Of a stretch of 64,000 nt of DNA, positions 24,240 through 33,876 are shown one piece after another. The DNA is from Salegentibacter sp. Hel_I_6. Its GTDB lineage: Bacteria > Bacteroidota > Bacteroidia > Flavobacteriales > Flavobacteriaceae. The stretch lies in the NCBI RefSeq assembly GCF_000745315.1, contig NZ_JQNQ01000001.1, forward strand, positions 1,240,001-1,304,000, read 5' to 3'. The notes under the pieces were generated by a model. The model saw nothing but the letters and a program-made list of their open reading frames with translations, was not told the DNA's origin and did no database searches. Within the stretch, counting starts at the first letter, position 1, and every line of letters begins with the position of its first letter. Both the position numbers and the translations under genes were made by a program.

Positions 24240-25382
24240 ATGGATTTCAAACTTACAGAAGAACATATAATGATTCGCGATGCCGCGCGTGATTTTGCAA
24301 AAACAGAGTTATTGCCGGGTGTGATTGAGAGAGATGAAAAACAGGAATTCCCTAGAGAGCTGGTAAAAAAGATGGGGGATCTTGGATTTCTTGGAATGAT
24401 GGCTTCTCCGGAATATGGAGGAGGCGGAATGGATACCATCGCTTACATATTGGTAATGGAAGAGCTTTCTAAAATAGACGCATCTGCATCTGTGATGGTA
24501 TCGGTAAACAACTCCCTGGTATGTTGGGGCCTTGATACCTACGGAAACGAAGAACAAAAGAAAAAATATCTCACAAAGCTTACTACGGGTGAAAAACTCG
24601 GCGCTTTCTGCCTTTCAGAACCTGAAGCTGGAAGTGATGCAACTTCTCAGCGTACCACAGCTATAGATAAAGGAGATCATTACGTTCTTAACGGAACTAA
24701 GAATTGGATTACAAACGGTAGTTCTGCCGATTATTTTTTAGTAATCGCACAAACCGACCGTGAGAAAAAACATAAAGGAATAAACGCCTTTATCGTAGAA
24801 AAAGGTTTGGAAGGTTTTGAAATAGGGCCAAAAGAACAAAAAATGGGAATTCGCGGAAGCGACACACATTCATTGAATTTTAATGATGTAAAAGTTCCAA
24901 AAGAAAATAGAATTGGAGAAGACGGTTTCGGATTTAAATTTGCCATGAAAACGCTTTCTGGCGGAAGAATTGGAATCGCGGCACAGGCTTTAGGAATTGC
25001 TTCCGGTGCTTACGAATTGGCTTTAGATTATTCAAAACAACGGAAAGCTTTTGGTACCGAAATTTGCAACCACCAGGCAATTGCTTTTAAACTTGCTGAT
25101 ATGTATACCTCTATTGAAGCTTCAAGGCATTTGGTAATGAAAGCTGCCTGGGACAAAGACCAGGGTGCAAATTATGACCTTACGGGGGCAATGGCAAAAG
25201 TATACGCTTCAAAAACAGCTATGGATGTTACTACTGAAGCCGTACAGGTTCACGGAGGAAATGGTTATGTAAAAGAATACCACGTAGAACGTTTAATGCG
25301 TGATGCTAAAATCACCCAGATCTATGAAGGAACTTCTGAAATTCAAAAAATAGTAATTTCAAGAGCTATTTTAAAAGACTAA
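24240..25382 (+). CDS. Acyl-CoA dehydrogenase
   Basis: An FAD enzyme that oxidises acyl-CoA to trans-2-enoyl-CoA and passes electrons to ETF. 380 residues, with the signature GAFCLSEPEAGSDATSQRTT, the flavin-contact WITNGSSADYFLVIAQTD, the C-terminal HGGNGYVKEYHVERLMRDAK and the catalytic base in IYEGTSEIQKIVISRAIL. The position of that Glu favours short or branched-chain substrates. Monocistronic: own promoter at 24171-24201 and terminator at 25405-25437. Confidence 0.95.
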   Translation: MDFKLTEEHIMIRDAARDFAKTELLPGVIERDEKQEFPRELVKKMGDLGFLGMMASPEYGGGGMDTIAYILVMEELSKIDASASVMVSVNNSLVCWGLDTYGNEEQKKKYLTKLTTGEKLGAFCLSEPEAGSDATSQRTTAIDKGDHYVLNGTKNWITNGSSADYFLVIAQTDREKKHKGINAFIVEKGLEGFEIGPKEQKMGIRGSDTHSLNFNDVKVPKENRIGEDGFGFKFAMKTLSGGRIGIAAQALGIASGAYELALDYSKQRKAFGTEICNHQAIAFKLADMYTSIEASRHLVMKAAWDKDQGANYDLTGAMAKVYASKTAMDVTTEAVQVHGGNGYVKEYHVERLMRDAKITQIYEGTSEIQKIVISRAILKD

Positions 25383-25404
25383 AATTTTAGAATAAATTAG
25401 ATTA

Positions 25405-25437
25405 AGCCTGGTTTTTAATAAAACCGGGCTTTTTTTA
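25405..25437 (+). terminator. Terminator after the acyl-CoA dehydrogenase gene
   Basis: AGCCTGGTTTT pairs with AAAACCGGGCT (one mismatch) around a short TAAT-type loop, followed by seven T. Confidence 0.85.
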
Positions 25438-25487
25438 TGTCCAAAATACGGCCCTATATTTTACAGAATTTACAATATATAAAGGGT

Positions 25488-25593
25488 CTAATTATATAAT
25501 TAGCATTTATAACAAATTTAATTGTTTTTACTGAATTTCTTCTTACTTTAAGTTGAAAAGGCTTCATATTATTTATCTAATTAGGTAATTTTG
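25488..25593 (+). promoter_or_regulatory. gltB upstream region: palindrome and -7 element
   Basis: CTAATTAT/ATAATTAG (25488-25503) is a perfect 16-bp palindrome 118 bp before gltB. A perfect -7 element TAATTTTG lies at 25586-25593, with TTC at 25563-25565 in the -33 place (20-bp spacer). The rest of 25438-25620 shows nothing else. A regulatory role for the palindrome is inference; in such AT-rich DNA it may be chance. Confidence 0.4.
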
Positions 25594-25620
25594 AGACGAT
25601 AACTTAAGGACGAAAAGGAC

Positions 25621-28600
25621 ATGAAATTAAAGAAACAGGGGCTCTATTCACCCGAATTTGAGCATGATAATTGCGGCGCAGGTTTTATATGTAATCTTAA
25701 AGGAAAAAGAACAAACGATATAATTCATAAAGCCTTAGATATTCTTATTCGCCTGGAGCATAGAGGCGCAGTAAGTGCAGATGGAAAAACAGGTGATGGT
25801 GCCGGTATTTTAATTGAAATTCCTCACGATTTTTTTAAGAAAAACTGTGATTTCCAACTTCCAGACTTTGGAGAATATGCTGTGGGAATGGTTTTTCTTC
25901 CTCAGTCAAATAATCAGCGTAAAATATGCCGGGAGATTTTTGAAGAAGAAATAATTGGGCAGGGGCTTAACCTAATTGGCTGGCGTGAAGTACCTGTAAA
26001 CCGGTCATGCCTGGGAAGTATCGCTTCACTTTCTGAACCTAATGTACAACAGGTTTTTATTGGAAAAGGAGATGATGTTTCTGCTGAAAGTTTTAATGCA
26101 AAGCTTTTTGCCGCAAGAAAAATCGCAGAACATCGAATTGAAAAGTCAGAACTTTCTGAAGCTGAGTATTTTTATTTACCAAGTTTATCAACCAACACTA
26201 TTATATATAAAGGCCTGTTGATGCCGCAAGATATCAACACCTATTATCGCGATCTTAATGAGGAAGATGTGGTAACCAAACTCGCACTGGTGCACCAGCG
26301 TTTTTCCACCAATACCTTCCCAACCTGGGATTTAGCACAGCCTTTTCGTTATATGTGCCATAATGGTGAAATAAACACGCTACGTGGAAATTTAAGCCGA
26401 ATGAAAGCCAGGGAAGAGCTTTTTGAAAGCGAAAAATTTGGGGAAGATCTAAAAGAGATTATACCCATAGTTCCTGAAGGAAAATCAGATTCAGCCTCTA
26501 TGGATATGGTGCTGGAACTGCTTCTACAAACAGGACGTTCACTGCCGGAAGCCATTATGATGATGGTGCCAGAAGCCTGGGAGAAAAACCCTTCCATGGT
26601 CGATAATAAAAAAGCATTTTACGAATATAACGCCTGTATTATGGAGCCTTGGGATGGCCCTGCCTCCATTCCTTTCACAGACGGTAAATATATAGGCGCC
26701 TTATTAGATAGAAATGGACTTCGCCCTTCAAGATACACGCTTACCAAAGATGGGTACGTAATTATGTCTTCTGAAACCGGAGTTTTAGAGATAAAACCAG
26801 AAAATGTAGAATTGCATGGAAGGCTGGAACCAGGAAGAATGTTCCTGGTAGATATGCAGGAAGGTAGAATTATAGGAGATGAAGAAGTAAAACAAAAAAT
26901 TATTTCTGAAAGACCTTATAGAAAATGGATAGACGAAAATTTACTTAACTTATCTGAGGTTCCTTATACCGGTAACAAAACCCCGGTAGAAAAAATAGAT
27001 ATTAATACCCGGCAAAAACTCTTTGGATATACCCAGGAAGACATTAAAACGATAATTAGCCCAATGGCGCTTCAGGGCAAAGAAGCAATTGGCTCTATGG
27101 GTGCCGATATCCCTCTGGCAGTACTTTCAGATAAACCACAGCTTTTATTCAATTATTTCAAGCAATTATTTGCCCAGGTAACTAACCCGCCACTGGATGG
27201 TATTCGAGAGGAGATTGTAACCGACATAAGCCTATCTATAGGCGAAGACCGAAACTTATTTGATATTATTCCTGAGCAATCCAAAAAACTGAGGATTCAA
27301 AATCCTGTAATTTCAAATGAAGATTTAGATAAGATAAAGTACATAGAACACCCAGACTTTAAAACGGTTTCCATATCAATTTTATATGAAGCCGAAAAAG
27401 GGATTAACGGACTGGAAGCAAGACTTGATGAAATTATTCATGAAATTAATAACGCAGTAGATAAGGGTTGTAATGTAATTATTTTAACCGATAGAAATGC
27501 TGATCCTAAATTAGCACCTATTCCCTGCTTGCTGGCTTGTTCATTTGTTCATCACGGTGTAAAAAAACATAACCGCAGATCTTCCTTCGGAATTGTTATA
27601 GAATCAGCAGAACCCCGGGAACCACACCATTTTGCATTATTATTTGGTTATGGCGCAAGCGCTATAAATCCTTATATGGTTAACGAAATTATCTACAACC
27701 TGGTTGAAGAAAAAGAGATAGAAGTAGAAGATCCTGAAGTGGCGGTAGAGAATTTTAATGTAGCCATTGGAAAAGGAATTATAAAGATTATGAATAAGAT
27801 TGGTATTTCTACATTACATTCATACCGTGGCGCCCAAATATTTGAAATTCTAGGTCTTAATCAAAAATTTGTAGACAAATATTTCACAAATACACCAACC
27901 CGAATTGAGGGTATTGGTTTGTATGAAATTGAAAAAGAAGTTCAAAAACGTTTCGAAAACGCTTTTAAAATTAAAAAAACTGATACTGATCTTGATTTGG
28001 AAATTGGCGGTGATTACCGCTGGAGAAGGACGGGTGAACGACATATGTTTAATCCCGCAAGTGTAGCTAAACTACAACAGGCGGTAAAACAAAATAGTAC
28101 TAATGCTTACGAAGAATATGCAAAACTAATTAATGACCAAAGCGAGCGCTTAATGACGCTTCGTGGAATGTTTAAATTTCGTGATTTAAATCCTATTCCT
28201 GTTGAGGAGGTTGAGCCATGGACAGAGATCGTAAAACGCTTTAAAACCGGGGCAATGTCTTTTGGTTCTATAAGTAAAGAAGCTCACGAGAACCTTGCAG
28301 TTGCGATGAACCGTATGCAGGGAAAAAGTAACTCTGGAGAAGGCGGTGAAGACCCGCAGCGTTTTCACAAAGATCTTGACGGGAACTGGAGAAATTCAGC
28401 CATTAAGCAGGTAGCTTCTGGAAGGTTTGGGGTTTCCATTAATTATTTAAGTAATGCGAAAGAGATTCAAATTAAGATGGCCCAGGGTGCAAAACCCGGG
28501 GAAGGCGGTCAATTGCCGGGACCAAAAGTTAACCCCGATATTGCAAAAACTAGAAATTCCACTCCTTATGTAGGATTAATTTCACCACCACCTCACCACG

Positions 28601-30144
28601 ATATATATTCTATAGAAGATTTAGCGCAATTGATCTTCGATCTTAAAAATGCAAATCGTGAGGCCAGAATCAATGTAAAGCTGGTGTCGAAAGTTGGAGT
28701 AGGAACCATTGCAGCCGGTGTGGCAAAAGCAAAAGCCGATGTAGTTTTAATTTCCGGATATGATGGTGGTACCGGAGCTTCTCCTCTTACCTCACTGCGT
28801 CACGCAGGTTTACCGTGGGAATTGGGAATCGCCGAGGCGCAACAAACTTTACTTATCAATAATCTTAGAAACAGGATTGTTGTGGAATGTGATGGCCAGT
28901 TAAAAACAGGTCGGGACGTGGCAATTGCCGCTCTACTTGGCGCTGAAGAATTTGGTTTTTCTACTGCACCGCTGGTAGCTTCAGGTTGCATCATGATGCG
29001 CGCATGCCATCTCAATACCTGCCCGGTAGGAATTGCCACGCAAGACCCTGAATTACGTAAGAAGTTTAAAGGAACTCCTGAAGATGTAATCAACTTTATG
29101 TATTTCATCGCCCAGGAATTAAGAAAAATAATGGCCGATCTTGGTTTTAGAACCCTCAACGAAATGGTGGGTCAAAGCCAGAAATTGGATATGAATAGGG
29201 CTATTGAGCATTATAAAGCCCAGGGAATAGATCTTTCTAACATTCTATATAAACCGAAGATCGATGAAGATATGCCGCTATATAATACCGAAACCCAGGA
29301 TCACAATCTTGAAAACGTTCTGGATTTTGAAATCCTAAAACAAGCGCATCCGGCAATTTATCGAAAAGAAAAGATGAGCCTTGACTTTCCTATTAGCAAC
29401 ATCAATAGGACAACGGGAGCTATTTTAAGCAATGAAATTTCAAAAATTCACGGGGCCAAAGGTTTACCTGAAGGTACGTTAACTTTGAATTTCACAGGCT
29501 CTGGAGGACAAAGTTTTGGAGCTTTTGCCACCAAAGGTTTAACGATGAATATCAATGGAAATTCTAACGATTACTTTGGAAAAGGACTTTCTGGAGCAAC
29601 TTTAAGTGTTAGAAAACCCAAAGAAGCTACGTTTAAATCTAATGAAAATATCATTATTGGTAATGTTGCGCTATATGGCGCTACAGATGGGGAAGCTTAT
29701 ATTAATGGAATTGGTGGTGAACGTTTTTGCGTTAGAAATTCTGGCTCTAAAGCCGTTATTGAAGGAATTGGAGATCATGGTTGTGAATATATGACCGGTG
29801 GGATCGCCGTTATCCTTGGGAAAATTGGAAGAAATTTCGCAGCAGGAATGAGCGGGGGAATCGCTTATATCTATAATGCCGATAATAGTTTAGACCATCA
29901 TAATTTCAATATGGAGATGATTGGTTTAGAAGATCCTTCAGAAGAAAATAAAACAGAACTCAAAGAACTTATCGAAAATCATTATCGCTATACCGAAAGT
30001 GATGTGGCCAAAGATATTTTGGAAAACTGGAAAGAAAGTTCAGATAAATTCATAAAAGTAATGCCAACAGAATTCAAAAAAGCATTACAGAAAATGGAAG
30101 AAGAGAAAATGAAAAAGGAACAAAAAGAACTCAAAACAGCATAA
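25621..30144 (+). CDS. gltB: Glutamate synthase large subunit
   Basis: Transfers glutamine amide nitrogen to 2-oxoglutarate. 1507 residues in the usual order. The class II glutaminase has a short propeptide ending before the nucleophile in HDNCGAGFIC (Cys18). A central domain follows, then the FMN-binding synthase domain (from about 840, KPGEGGQLPGPKVNPDIAKT and GYDGGTGASPLTSLRHAGLP). The 3Fe-4S motif is CIMMRACHLNTCPVG. The C-terminal beta-helix domain (SGGQSFGAFATKG, GDHGCEYMTGGIAVILGKIG) closes the protein. gltD starts 2 bases after its stop. Confidence 0.97.
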   Translation: MKLKKQGLYSPEFEHDNCGAGFICNLKGKRTNDIIHKALDILIRLEHRGAVSADGKTGDGAGILIEIPHDFFKKNCDFQLPDFGEYAVGMVFLPQSNNQRKICREIFEEEIIGQGLNLIGWREVPVNRSCLGSIASLSEPNVQQVFIGKGDDVSAESFNAKLFAARKIAEHRIEKSELSEAEYFYLPSLSTNTIIYKGLLMPQDINTYYRDLNEEDVVTKLALVHQRFSTNTFPTWDLAQPFRYMCHNGEINTLRGNLSRMKAREELFESEKFGEDLKEIIPIVPEGKSDSASMDMVLELLLQTGRSLPEAIMMMVPEAWEKNPSMVDNKKAFYEYNACIMEPWDGPASIPFTDGKYIGALLDRNGLRPSRYTLTKDGYVIMSSETGVLEIKPENVELHGRLEPGRMFLVDMQEGRIIGDEEVKQKIISERPYRKWIDENLLNLSEVPYTGNKTPVEKIDINTRQKLFGYTQEDIKTIISPMALQGKEAIGSMGADIPLAVLSDKPQLLFNYFKQLFAQVTNPPLDGIREEIVTDISLSIGEDRNLFDIIPEQSKKLRIQNPVISNEDLDKIKYIEHPDFKTVSISILYEAEKGINGLEARLDEIIHEINNAVDKGCNVIILTDRNADPKLAPIPCLLACSFVHHGVKKHNRRSSFGIVIESAEPREPHHFALLFGYGASAINPYMVNEIIYNLVEEKEIEVEDPEVAVENFNVAIGKGIIKIMNKIGISTLHSYRGAQIFEILGLNQKFVDKYFTNTPTRIEGIGLYEIEKEVQKRFENAFKIKKTDTDLDLEIGGDYRWRRTGERHMFNPASVAKLQQAVKQNSTNAYEEYAKLINDQSERLMTLRGMFKFRDLNPIPVEEVEPWTEIVKRFKTGAMSFGSISKEAHENLAVAMNRMQGKSNSGEGGEDPQRFHKDLDGNWRNSAIKQVASGRFGVSINYLSNAKEIQIKMAQGAKPGEGGQLPGPKVNPDIAKTRNSTPYVGLISPPPHHDIYSIEDLAQLIFDLKNANREARINVKLVSKVGVGTIAAGVAKAKADVVLISGYDGGTGASPLTSLRHAGLPWELGIAEAQQTLLINNLRNRIVVECDGQLKTGRDVAIAALLGAEEFGFSTAPLVASGCIMMRACHLNTCPVGIATQDPELRKKFKGTPEDVINFMYFIAQELRKIMADLGFRTLNEMVGQSQKLDMNRAIEHYKAQGIDLSNILYKPKIDEDMPLYNTETQDHNLENVLDFEILKQAHPAIYRKEKMSLDFPISNINRTTGAILSNEISKIHGAKGLPEGTLTLNFTGSGGQSFGAFATKGLTMNINGNSNDYFGKGLSGATLSVRKPKEATFKSNENIIIGNVALYGATDGEAYINGIGGERFCVRNSGSKAVIEGIGDHGCEYMTGGIAVILGKIGRNFAAGMSGGIAYIYNADNSLDHHNFNMEMIGLEDPSEENKTELKELIENHYRYTESDVAKDILENWKESSDKFIKVMPTEFKKALQKMEEEKMKKEQKELKTA

Positions 30145-30146
30145 TT

Positions 30147-31607
30147 ATGGGTAAGATAAGAGGATTTATGGAATACGACCGCAAGGTTGAAGAGACTGAA
30201 GCTGTTGAGAAACGAGTAAAAGAGTATACTGAATTTACCAAAGAAATGTCTCCCGAAGAATTGGGAGTACAGGGAGCGCGATGTATGGATTGCGGAATTC
30301 CATTCTGCCATAGTGGTTGTCCCCTTGGAAATTTAATTCCAGATTTTAATCACGCGGTTTATAAAAATGACTGGAAAAAAGCATTAAATATTTTACATGG
30401 CACGAATAACTTCCCGGAGTTTACAGGGAGATTGTGCCCTGCGCCCTGTGAGTCGGCTTGCGTTTTAGGAATTACAGATCCACCGGTTGCGATAGAACTT
30501 ATTGAAAAATATATTGTAGAACGCGGATTCAAAGAAGGTTGGATTAAACCAAACCCACCGGCATCTAGAACTGGTAAAACGGCTGCAGTTGTAGGTTCAG
30601 GGCCGGCAGGTCTTGCCGCTGCACAACAACTTAACCGTGCCGGCCACGAAGTAACCGTGTTTGAACGTGACAACAAGATTGGCGGACTTCTTCGTTACGG
30701 TATTCCAGATTTTAAAATGGAAAAACAAGTGATAGACCGTAGGGTTGATTTAATGAAAGAGGAAGGAATTAAATTTGAAACCGGGGTTCACGTAGGCGAA
30801 AATTATGAAGCAGAAAAACTTAAGGAATTTGACGCAGTAGTGTTATGTGGAGGTGCTACTAAGAGCCGTAACCTTCCTATTGAAGGTGCAGAAGGCGAAG
30901 GTGTGATGCATGCCATGAATTTCCTTAAAAATAATAATGAAGTTGTTGACGGTTTAAAAGACCTGGCGCCAAAGTATTCTGCAGCTGGTAAAAATGTAAT
31001 TGTGATTGGTGGTGGTGATACAGGATCAGATTGTGTGGGAACTTCTAATCGTCACGGAGCTAAATCGGTGACCAACTTTGAGATTATGCCAATGCCCACC
31101 GAAAACCGAAACCAGGATAATCCCTGGCCATATTGGCCTTTCACGCTAAAAACCACTTCTTCTCATGAAGAAGGTGTAGAGCGAAATTGGAGCATTAACA
31201 CTAAAGAATTTATTCGGGATAAAGAAGGAAATTTAAAAGCTTTAAAAACGGTAAATATAGAATGGGTTAAAGGAGAAAATGGGCGACCCCAACTAAAAGA
31301 AGTTGAAGGCTCAGAAAAAGAGTGGCCTTGTGAACTGGTTCTTTTAGCTTTAGGTTTCACAGGACCGGAAAAAACACTAAGCGAACAACTAGGTCTTGAA
31401 TTGGATAGCAGAACCAACATTAAAGGAGATGAAGCTTACCAAACCAATATTCCAAATATTTTTACTGCGGGAGATATGCGCCGTGGCCAATCATTAATTG
31501 TTTGGGCAATTTCTGAAGGTCGTGAAGCTGCCTATCACGTAGATAAATATTTAATGGGAAAATCTATGTTACCTCGCAAAGGGGAAGGAGATCTTCCTGC
31601 CGCTTAA
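30147..31607 (+). CDS. gltD: Glutamate synthase small subunit
   Basis: The NAD(P)H-oxidising flavoprotein that feeds electrons to GltB. 486 residues. N-terminal iron-sulfur ligands are in CMDCGIPFCHSGCPLGN and CPAPCESACVLG. The FAD site is VVGSGPAGLAAAQQLNRAG (near 149-167), the NADPH site is VIVIGGGDTGSDCVG-like (near 287), and IFTAGDMRRGQSLIVWAISE is the C-terminal flavin motif. It is the second gene of gltBD, followed by a strong terminator. Confidence 0.97.
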   Translation: MGKIRGFMEYDRKVEETEAVEKRVKEYTEFTKEMSPEELGVQGARCMDCGIPFCHSGCPLGNLIPDFNHAVYKNDWKKALNILHGTNNFPEFTGRLCPAPCESACVLGITDPPVAIELIEKYIVERGFKEGWIKPNPPASRTGKTAAVVGSGPAGLAAAQQLNRAGHEVTVFERDNKIGGLLRYGIPDFKMEKQVIDRRVDLMKEEGIKFETGVHVGENYEAEKLKEFDAVVLCGGATKSRNLPIEGAEGEGVMHAMNFLKNNNEVVDGLKDLAPKYSAAGKNVIVIGGGDTGSDCVGTSNRHGAKSVTNFEIMPMPTENRNQDNPWPYWPFTLKTTSSHEEGVERNWSINTKEFIRDKEGNLKALKTVNIEWVKGENGRPQLKEVEGSEKEWPCELVLLALGFTGPEKTLSEQLGLELDSRTNIKGDEAYQTNIPNIFTAGDMRRGQSLIVWAISEGREAAYHVDKYLMGKSMLPRKGEGDLPAA

Positions 31608-31636
31608 TCTATTTTTAAATAAATTGTTGCATTAAA

Positions 31637-31662
31637 AAAGCGCCCAAAATTCGGGCGCTTTT
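31637..31662. terminator. Bidirectional terminator between gltD and hemL
   Basis: AAAGCGCCC and GGGCGCTTT form a 9 to 10-bp GC-rich stem around AAAATTC with A/T runs on both sides. It suits the convergent gltD and hemL genes. Confidence 0.9.
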
Positions 31663-31696
31663 AATTTTTAAAATGAAAGCAAACAAAATTAATAAA

Positions 31697-31750
31697 CCTG
31701 GATCTTCGAATAATTTTCCAAACAGGCTCTGAAATAAATTCAGGATGATC
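31697..31750. repeat. Decayed REP-like repeat copy
   Basis: GGCTCTGAAATAAATTCAGG and ATGATC align to the right half (CCTGAAACAAGTTCAGGATGACG) of the repeats at 6282-6354 and 48583-48662; CTGGATCTTCGAATAATTTTCC matches the left half poorly. It ends at the hemL stop. Confidence 0.5.
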
Positions 31751-31751
31751 T

Positions 31752-33041
31752 TTAAAGTGTTTTAGCCACTTTATTTACTGCTTCAATAGTAGCATCAAGA
31801 TCCTTATAAGAAAGTGCGTCGCTTATAAACCAGGTTTCATAGGCACTTGGTGCGATATAAATTCCGTTTTCCAACATTCCGTGGAAGAATTTATTGAAAG
31901 TACCAAGATTTGCAGATGTTGCCGCCGAAGCAAAATCGGTTACAGGTTCTTTCCCAAAGTGCACCGAGATCATAGAACCTACTCTATTTATCGTAAACTC
32001 AATATTGTTTTGAGCCAGCACTTTTTCCATTCCTTCATGAAGATATGCAGTCTTTTTATCTATACTTTCAAAAATATTTCGGTTTGTATTCAATTCTGTT
32101 AACATTGCAAGACCTGCGGCCATTGCCAAAGGATTTCCGCTTAGCGTTCCCGCCTGGTAAACCGGTCCTACGGGAGCCAGGTAGTCCATAATTTCATTCC
32201 TGGCCGCAAAAGCACCAACCGGCAAGCCACCACCAATTACTTTTCCGAAGCAAACAATATCGGCGTTTACTCCTAATCTTTCCTGCACACCTCCGGCAGC
32301 AAGTCTAAATCCAGTCATTACCTCATCAAAAACAAGTAGAATCCCTGTTTCATCACAGATCTTTCTCAATCCCTCCAGGAAACCTTCAGTAGGGGGAATA
32401 CATCCCATATTTCCAGGAACCGGTTCGATAATAATACAAGCAATTTCTTCTTTATTCGCTTCAACCAAAGACTCTACATTCTCAAGATCATTATAATTGG
32501 CAAGTAAAGTGTCTTTTGCAGTGCCCTGGGTCACTCCGGGGCTGTTTGGTGCGCCAAAAGTAATAGCACCACTTCCAGCCTGAATAAGAAACGAATCACT
32601 ATGCCCGTGATAGCAACCGGCAAACTTGATGATCTTTTCTTTTCCCGTAAAACCGCGTGCAAGTCTAACCGCACTCATGGTGGCTTCCGTACCCGAATTC
32701 ACCATTCTAATTTTATCGATATTCGGCACCATTTTCACCGCTAATTCTGCGATTTTGGTTTCAATTTCTGTTGGGGTGCCAAAAGAGGTTCCTTTCCTGG
32801 CTTTTTCTACAACTGCCTCTACCACCGGTTTATGGGCGTGGCCCAAAATCATAGGACCCCAGGAATTAATGTAGTCTATTAATTTATTTCCGTCTTCATC
32901 AAATAAATAAGCACCTTCCGCTTTCTCAATAAAAATTGGATCGCCGCCAACTGCTTTAAATGCCCTTACGGGAGAATTCACCCCGCCCGGAATTACCTTT
33001 TGCGCTGCTGCAAATAGTTCACTACTTCTTTTATAAATCAT
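31752..33041 (-). CDS. hemL: Glutamate-1-semialdehyde 2,1-aminomutase
   Basis: A PLP enzyme that makes 5-aminolevulinate from glutamate-1-semialdehyde in the C5 haem pathway. 429 residues. Motifs: VIPGGVNSPVRAFKAVGGDP, VNSGTEATMSAVRLARGFTG, CYHGHSDSFL, the Asp of LVFDEVMTGFR and the Schiff-base Lys in VCFGKVIGGGLPVGAF. It is last in a run of three minus-strand genes, 6 bp after the glucosaminidase gene. Confidence 0.97.
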   Translation of the reverse strand: MIYKRSSELFAAAQKVIPGGVNSPVRAFKAVGGDPIFIEKAEGAYLFDEDGNKLIDYINSWGPMILGHAHKPVVEAVVEKARKGTSFGTPTEIETKIAELAVKMVPNIDKIRMVNSGTEATMSAVRLARGFTGKEKIIKFAGCYHGHSDSFLIQAGSGAITFGAPNSPGVTQGTAKDTLLANYNDLENVESLVEANKEEIACIIIEPVPGNMGCIPPTEGFLEGLRKICDETGILLVFDEVMTGFRLAAGGVQERLGVNADIVCFGKVIGGGLPVGAFAARNEIMDYLAPVGPVYQAGTLSGNPLAMAAGLAMLTELNTNRNIFESIDKKTAYLHEGMEKVLAQNNIEFTINRVGSMISVHFGKEPVTDFASAATSANLGTFNKFFHGMLENGIYIAPSAYETWFISDALSYKDLDATIEAVNKVAKTL

Positions 33042-33047
33042 ATTTTT

Positions 33048-33875
33048 TTATTCTGGTGAGATAATAACCAATACCTGCCCTACGGCAATATTAGCATCTC
33101 TAAGATTATTAAATCGCTGTAAATCTTCTACAGTTGTATTATGTTGTTTTGCGATCCCGTAAAGAGTGTCACCCTTCCTAACCCGATAAGTAACCGATTC
33201 TGGTGATTCAGGAGTGTGGGTATAACTTGGGGATGGTCTCTTTAAAACATCGCCATCAAAACGATAAAGCTCGTAACGCTCAATTAAACTAATCAACTTA
33301 TCTGGATAACGTCTATCGGTAGCATAACCGGCTTTTCTTAAACCGCGTGCCCAACCTTTATAATCATCTTTATCAAGATCGAAAAGTTCAGCATAACGCT
33401 TTCTTTCGCTTAAAAAAAGTGAATGGTCCCTGTAAGAATAACGTGCATCTTTATATTTTCGAAAGCACTCCCCACGCTCATCATCGTCGTGATAAACCTT
33501 AGCGCCTTTCCACTCATGACATTTTATTCCAAAATGATTATTCGCACGCATTGTTAAATCTCCTTTTCCCCCACCCGATTCCAGAATGCCCTGGGCTAGA
33601 GTGATACTTGCAGGAATATTATAAAGTCGCATTTCTTCCTGCGCAATGTCAGAAAAATCCCTGATATAATCTTCTACCGTGTAAAGACGCGGATTTACAG
33701 GTGGCAACTTTGGCTGGCCTTCAATAATTTTAACTCGCTCGTTTTCTCGCGGAGTTTCAGAAATTACGCCTCTTTTTTCTGCCTCCTTTTTGGTCGTGAC
33801 TACTTTTTTCTTACCTCCGCAGGAAACTGCGAAAGCTGCCAAAAAAATTAAAATAAAAACCCGGTAAATTCTCAT
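33048..33875 (-). CDS. Lipoprotein glucosaminidase with LysM domain
   Basis: 275 residues. Lipoprotein signal MRIYRVFILIFLAAFAVSCG (lipobox VSC) is followed by a basic linker. A GH73-type N-acetylglucosaminidase domain spans about 65-215 (YNIPASITLAQGILESGGGK with the catalytic Glu, NNHFGIKCHEWKG, FRKYKDARYSYRDHSLFLSE, GYATDRRYPDKLISLIERY). A LysM peptidoglycan-binding module sits at about 228-273 (YRVRKGDTLYGIAKQHNTTV). It cuts glycan strands during wall growth or separation. It sits between the PLP-enzyme gene (1 bp) and hemL (6 bp). Confidence 0.92.
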   Translation of the reverse strand: MRIYRVFILIFLAAFAVSCGGKKKVVTTKKEAEKRGVISETPRENERVKIIEGQPKLPPVNPRLYTVEDYIRDFSDIAQEEMRLYNIPASITLAQGILESGGGKGDLTMRANNHFGIKCHEWKGAKVYHDDDERGECFRKYKDARYSYRDHSLFLSERKRYAELFDLDKDDYKGWARGLRKAGYATDRRYPDKLISLIERYELYRFDGDVLKRPSPSYTHTPESPESVTYRVRKGDTLYGIAKQHNTTVEDLQRFNNLRDANIAVGQVLVIISPE

Positions 33876-33876
33876 A